64,000 nucleotides of DNA from the NCBI RefSeq assembly GCF_002091755.1, contig NZ_BDAI01000004.1, positions 186,001-250,000 on the forward strand. The letters are read 5' to 3'. The notes under the pieces were generated by a model. It was not told the DNA's origin. It saw nothing but the letters and a program-made list of their open reading frames with translations, and searched no databases. The DNA comes from Pseudomonas nitroreducens NBRC 12694 (GTDB taxonomy: Bacteria > Pseudomonadota > Gammaproteobacteria > Pseudomonadales > Pseudomonadaceae). The translations under genes and the position numbers were made by a program. Shown in pieces: positions 59,003 through 64,000 of the stretch (position 1 is the first letter of the stretch; the number at the start of each line of letters is the position of its first letter).

Positions 59003-59701
59003 TCAGTCTTCGTCCTGCAGGTGCGTGCTCAGCGCTTCCATGCAGCTGTCCAGGCGCTGCTGGCAACCGATATCGGCTTCCGCCTGGGCGGTGACCACAC
59101 GGCACTCGCCCAGCGCCAGGCGCTCGTCCGGCACCAGGCGCCACCTGGCGGCGCGCTCGGGGTTCAGCTCGCGGATGCGCGCGCACTCTTCCGGGTTGAG
59201 CAGGATCTGCACCTCGCCCTGCTCGCCCGGCATGGCGGCGAGGGCTTCCTCGGCCAGCGTCAGCAACTGCGTGGGATTGAGCGTGAGTTCGACGCGGATG
59301 ACCTGCCGGGAGACTTTCTGCACCAGCTCCAGCAGCTCTTTCTGCCGCGCGTGCTGGAAGGCCTGATGATAGTCGGTGAAGGCAGCGACGGCGGCCTGCA
59401 ATGGCGCACTGGCTTCGTCGAACACTTGCCGGCCAGCGGCTCGACCTTCCTCGCGGCCCTTGCGCAGGCCGTCCTGGCGACCGGCTTCGAAGCCTTCGCG
59501 CAGGCCTGCCTCGCGGCCTTCGCCGACGCCGTCCTGGTAGCCCTTCTCCAGGCCTTCCTGGAAGCCTTCGGAGATGGCGCGCTGGCGCGCGGCCGGGTCG
59601 CTGTCCCAGCCGTGGTTGTCGGCGCTGGCGGTCGCGCAGCGCGGCGGGAAGCGGTACGGGCGCCAGGCGCGGCTGTCGGCCTTGATGACTTTGATCGCCA
59701 T
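59003..59701 (-). CDS. fliH: FliI regulator FliH (lateral)
   Basis: 232 aa. A central run of Gly-x3-Gly helix repeats (EGFQEGLEKGYQDGVGEGRE, AGLREGFEAGRQDGLRKGRE) is typical of FliH. The C-terminal domain has ILLNPEECARI and VTAQAEADIGCQQRLDS. It tethers FliI to the C-ring. Confidence 0.92.
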   Translation of the reverse strand: MAIKVIKADSRAWRPYRFPPRCATASADNHGWDSDPAARQRAISEGFQEGLEKGYQDGVGEGREAGLREGFEAGRQDGLRKGREEGRAAGRQVFDEASAPLQAAVAAFTDYHQAFQHARQKELLELVQKVSRQVIRVELTLNPTQLLTLAEEALAAMPGEQGEVQILLNPEECARIRELNPERAARWRLVPDERLALGECRVVTAQAEADIGCQQRLDSCMEALSTHLQDED

Positions 59702-59707
59702 GCGCGG

Positions 59708-60748
59708 TTACTCCACCGTCTGCTCGCGGAACAGCTGCACCTGCAGGTCGCCCTCGGCGGCGAGATCGCGCACAACGCCCATGATCTCCTTGCGCACCTG
59801 CTCCACGCGGCTCAGCGGCACCGGGCCCTGGCGGCGGTTGATCGATTCCATCTGCTGCATCTGGCGCTTCGGCATGGCGCCCTGGATGGCGCGCACCAGC
59901 TCGGGTTCGGCGCCTTTCAACGCGACCACCCACTCGTCCAGCGGGATGACTTCCAGCAGGGTCTGCAGCACTTCCTGGTTCTGCCGGGAGAGGATGAAGA
60001 AGTCGTACATCTCATCCTCGATCCTGCCGACCAGGCTGTCGTTGTGGGCGCGCAGCAGCTCGAACATCTGGTTCCGGTCGCCCTTGAAGCGGTTCATGAT
60101 GTCCGCCGCCTGCTTGACCCCGCGCACCTGCGAACCCTGGGTGGAGAGCACGCGCAGGCTGCGGTCGATCAGCTGCTCCAGCTCGGCGATGACGTCGCTG
60201 TTCACTTCGCTGAGGTTGGCGATGCGGAACAGCAGCTCGTCCTGGCGCTCGGCCGGCATGGCTTCGAGCACGTCGGTGGCCATGCCCGGCGGCAGGAAGG
60301 CGAGGAACACCGCCTGCATCTGCGCGTGCTCCTTGGCGATCAGCGCGGCGAACTGCTTGGGGTCGATCCACTCCATGCGCGCCATCTTGGCGCGGATTTC
60401 CTCGCCGTAGATGCTGTCCAGCAGGTTGCGCGTGATGTCGCTGCCCAGCGCCTTGCCGAGCATGCCGGCGAGGTAGGAGCGCGACGCGCCCTTGATGCTG
60501 GACTGCAGCTTGTAGTCGTCGAAGAAGCGCCCGATGACGTCGGAGACGGTGTTCTGCTTGACGTTGGACAGCCGCGCCATCGCCTGGCTGATGCTGACGA
60601 TCTCCTCGCGGCTGAAGTTGCGCAGGATGCCCGCGGAGGCTTCGTCACCCATGCTCAGCATGAGGATCGCCGCCTGTTCCAGCGAGCTCACGGCGCGCAT
60701 CTGCGGGCCGCGCTTTTTCGGTTCTTCAGGCAGGCTCGTGTCGGTCAT
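59708..60748 (-). CDS. fliG: Motor switch protein FliG (lateral)
   Basis: 346 aa from ATG 60748. LSMGDEASAGILRNFSREEI, ARMEWIDPKQFAALIAKEHA and MQAVFLAFLPPGMATDVLEA mark the middle domains. The C-terminal torque helix includes VALKGAEPELVRAIQGAMPK. It contacts FliF and LafT. It overlaps the fliF end by 23 bp. Confidence 0.94.
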   Translation of the reverse strand: MTDTSLPEEPKKRGPQMRAVSSLEQAAILMLSMGDEASAGILRNFSREEIVSISQAMARLSNVKQNTVSDVIGRFFDDYKLQSSIKGASRSYLAGMLGKALGSDITRNLLDSIYGEEIRAKMARMEWIDPKQFAALIAKEHAQMQAVFLAFLPPGMATDVLEAMPAERQDELLFRIANLSEVNSDVIAELEQLIDRSLRVLSTQGSQVRGVKQAADIMNRFKGDRNQMFELLRAHNDSLVGRIEDEMYDFFILSRQNQEVLQTLLEVIPLDEWVVALKGAEPELVRAIQGAMPKRQMQQMESINRRQGPVPLSRVEQVRKEIMGVVRDLAAEGDLQVQLFREQTVE

Positions 60749-62417
60749 TGCGGCCAATCCAGTGCTTGATCACTTCCGAGACCCGTTCCGGGTCGTTCTT
60801 CGCCAGCATCTGCAGATGCTCGATCTGGTGTTCCAGCCCCGACCCCGGCGCCGGCAGGCGGATCTCCGAGAGCGGGTTCAGCTCGCCGAGGACGTTGAGC
60901 CCGCCGACGGTTTCGTTGGAAAGCGCCAGGCGGCGCTCGGCATCCAGGGCCAGCGGGTAGTCGCCGGCACCCTCGGGCAAGGCTGCGGTGGCTGCCGGCT
61001 GGGCGCGCTGGGTCAGGCTGCGTACTGCCGGGCGCACGCCGAACAGCAGGAACAGCAGCGCGATCAGGCCAAGCACGCTGTAGCGCACCAGGGATTGCAG
61101 GGCGCTGCTTTCCCACCAGCTCGCCGCGGACTCTTCCACCGCGGTGGCGGCGAACGGGAACACGCTGACGGTGATCAGGTCGCCGCGCTGGGCGTTGAAG
61201 CCCACGGCGCTCTTCACCATGGCCTCCAGGTCGGCGCGGGCCTTGTCGGTCCAGCCGCCTTCGGGCGCCGTGCTGGCGTTGATCACCACCGCCACGCTCT
61301 GCTGGCGCAGGGCAAAGGCCGGGTACTTGATGTGGGTGACGCTCTGGTCGAAATCGTTCTGCCGGGTGGTCTCGTTGCGGGTCGAGGTCGCGGCCTTGTT
61401 GTCGGTGCCGGCGACCTTGCCGTTGCCGGCCGGGGTATTGGCGTTCTGCGCCTGGCCCTGCTGCGCCTGGGGCGGCGGCTCCGGCGGACGGTTGCTCAGC
61501 GAGCCGGGTACGCCGAGGGCCAACTGGTCGAGGGTGGTCTCGTTGCGCAGCGATTCACTGCGCAGGCGCGGCGCCTCGCCGTAGGCCTGCAGGGTTTCTT
61601 CCTTCTGGCTGAAGTCGATGTCGGCGGAAACGCTGATGCGGTAATTGCCCAGGCCAAGCACCGGCGCCAGCACTTCCTCGACATTGCCCACCGCCTTGCG
61701 CTGGTACTCGTCCACCGCCTGCCAGTTCTGCGACGGGCCGCCGGCGCCATTGATGCCGCGCGACAGCAGCACGCCGTTCTGGTCCACCACGCTGACGTCC
61801 TCGGGCTTGAGCTGCGGCACGCTGCCGGCCACCAGGTTGACGATGGCGCCGACCTGCTCCGGGCTCAACCGCTGGCCGGGCGCGAGTTGCAGCAGCACCG
61901 AGGCCTTGGCCGGATCGCGACGGCCCACGACGAAGGAATTGCTGTCCTCGCGGGCGACGTGCACACGCGCCTGCTCGATGCCCTTCAGGCCCATGATGGT
62001 CCGCGCCAGCTCGCCTTCCAGGCTGCGCTTGAGGCGCACGTCCTGGAGGAAATGGCTGGTGCCCAGCGGCTCGTCCTTGTCGAACAGCTCGTAGCCGGCC
62101 GGCACCGATACCTTCACGCCCTTGGCCGCCAGCAGCATGCGCGCGCGGGCCAGGTCTTCCTCGCGCACCAGCACCTGGCCGCTCTGCGGGTGCAGGCGAT
62201 AGTCGAAGGCTTCGGCGTCGAGCACCTGCATCACGTCGGCGGCCGGGTAGGCTTCGCCGGCGCCGTACAGCGGGCGATAGGCCCCCTGGTCGCGCCACAG
62301 GTAGAAGACCACGGCGGCGGCCAGCAGCGCGGCGCCCAGGGCAATGCCGAGCAGCCCCAGGCGCGGGTCGAGCTTGAGTTTGTCGAGCGGCAGGCGCCCT
62401 TTGAGTTTCTGCAGCAC
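60726..62417 (-). CDS. fliF: MS-ring protein FliF (lateral)
   Basis: 563 aa. Two membrane segments (about residues 21-41 and near 440-460) flank the periplasmic ring-building domains (YELFDKDEPLGTSHFLQDVR; GIEQARVHVA; ASVLLQLAPGQRLSPEQVGA). The cytoplasmic tail that binds FliG ends KHWIGRNDRHEPA. It is the base of the flagellum. Confidence 0.94.
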   Translation of the reverse strand: MLQKLKGRLPLDKLKLDPRLGLLGIALGAALLAAAVVFYLWRDQGAYRPLYGAGEAYPAADVMQVLDAEAFDYRLHPQSGQVLVREEDLARARMLLAAKGVKVSVPAGYELFDKDEPLGTSHFLQDVRLKRSLEGELARTIMGLKGIEQARVHVAREDSNSFVVGRRDPAKASVLLQLAPGQRLSPEQVGAIVNLVAGSVPQLKPEDVSVVDQNGVLLSRGINGAGGPSQNWQAVDEYQRKAVGNVEEVLAPVLGLGNYRISVSADIDFSQKEETLQAYGEAPRLRSESLRNETTLDQLALGVPGSLSNRPPEPPPQAQQGQAQNANTPAGNGKVAGTDNKAATSTRNETTRQNDFDQSVTHIKYPAFALRQQSVAVVINASTAPEGGWTDKARADLEAMVKSAVGFNAQRGDLITVSVFPFAATAVEESAASWWESSALQSLVRYSVLGLIALLFLLFGVRPAVRSLTQRAQPAATAALPEGAGDYPLALDAERRLALSNETVGGLNVLGELNPLSEIRLPAPGSGLEHQIEHLQMLAKNDPERVSEVIKHWIGRNDRHEPA

Positions 62418-62426
62418 TGTCAGTCC

Positions 62427-62774
62427 TTACAGCGGCATGCGGATGATTTCGTCGAAGGCGCCGGTGAGCTTGTTGCGCACCTGCAGCAGCGCGGAGAACG
62501 ACACGCTGGCCTTCTGGCTCTGGATCATGGCGCCGACCAGGTCGTCGCTCCGGCCGCTGTCCACCGCAGCCATGGCGGCGCTGGACCGGTGCTGCTCGGC
62601 ATCCACCGAGCGCAGCGCCTGCTCGAAGCTGGCGCCGATGCCCTGTACCGGCGCACTCTCGTCGAGTTGCGTGGCGAACTGCGCGGCGGGCCGCACGGCT
62701 GGCCCGCTGGCCAGGTCGGCGTAGCGGTTCATCCGGTCCAGCATGTCCTGCTGCACCTGCATGATCGAACTCAT
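62427..62774 (-). CDS. fliE: MS-ring/rod junction protein FliE (lateral)
   Basis: 115 aa from ATG 62774 (GGGGGAGA upstream). The C-terminus (MIQSQKASVSFSALLQVRNK, ending LTGAFDEIIRMPL) is the FliE signature. It links FliF to the rod. It begins 25 bp after lafK. Confidence 0.92.
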   Translation of the reverse strand: MSSIMQVQQDMLDRMNRYADLASGPAVRPAAQFATQLDESAPVQGIGASFEQALRSVDAEQHRSSAAMAAVDSGRSDDLVGAMIQSQKASVSFSALLQVRNKLTGAFDEIIRMPL

Positions 62775-62799
62775 GGAAGGTCTCCCCCGGAAGACGAAA

Positions 62800-64000
<1,201 letters not shown>

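Overview
The window is high-GC DNA from a Pseudomonas, most likely a member of the P. aeruginosa group such as the citronellolis/nitroreducens/knackmussii relatives. The evidence is gabD-gabT beside a tRNA-Arg(CCG), a phospholipid operon with the same gene content as P. aeruginosa PA2536-PA2541, mdtJI, several Pseudomonas intergenic palindromes, and extensive Pseudomonas-like sigma-54 use. The species call is inference. The window holds no rRNA, no CRISPR array and no transposase or integrase gene.

Region 1 (1-7.1 kb) is housekeeping: the GABA degradation pair gabD-gabT, tRNA-Arg(CCG), a lytic-transglycosylase-like lipoprotein, a second lipoprotein, a small acidic protein, a CBS-pair protein and a PPP-family phosphatase.

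Region 2 (7.1-26 kb) is the most interesting part, a putative organosulfur scavenging island. It contains two TonB-dependent receptors, a periplasmic binding protein, a GMC alcohol oxidase/dehydrogenase, an aldehyde dehydrogenase, two MFS transporters, a class II aldolase-like protein, an SsuD-type FMNH2-dependent monooxygenase, two paralogues of the DszB sulfinate desulfinase family, and an SsuBC-like ABC permease pair with its ATPase. One DszB paralogue keeps the catalytic Cys/His/Arg set; the other has Ser in place of Cys. Four sigma-54 (-24/-12) promoters can be read in this block. Each lies near inverted repeats of the TGCTG...CAGCA type, so the island looks like a single sigma-54 regulon whose activator is encoded elsewhere (an SfnR-like protein would fit). 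The proposed logic is import across both membranes, oxidation of the carbon skeleton, oxygenolytic C-S cleavage, then sulfinate desulfination to sulfite.

Region 3 (26-29.2 kb) has a SulP-family anion transporter and the mdtJ-mdtI spermidine exporter pair, with a long leader that may carry a small upstream ORF.

Region 4 (29.2-64 kb) is a near-complete second (lateral, Flag-2/laf type) flagellar system: lafW, flgL-flgB (minus strand), flgA, lateral flagellin lafA, the transmembrane regulator lafZ with a small membrane partner, the lafB-C-X-E-F-S-T-U operon (cap, chaperones, hook-length control, FliL, sigma-28, proton-type motor), flgN-flgM, fliJ-I-H-G-F-E and the start of the sigma-54 activator lafK, which runs off the right edge. 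The export gate genes (flhA/flhB, fliP/Q/R, fliM/N) are not in the window and would be expected just beyond lafK. A six-gene phospholipid-metabolism operon (CDP-alcohol phosphatidyltransferase, hydrolase-methyltransferase, PAP2-phosphatase fusion, small membrane protein, acyltransferase, CdsA-like) sits inside the flagellar locus between flgA and lafA.
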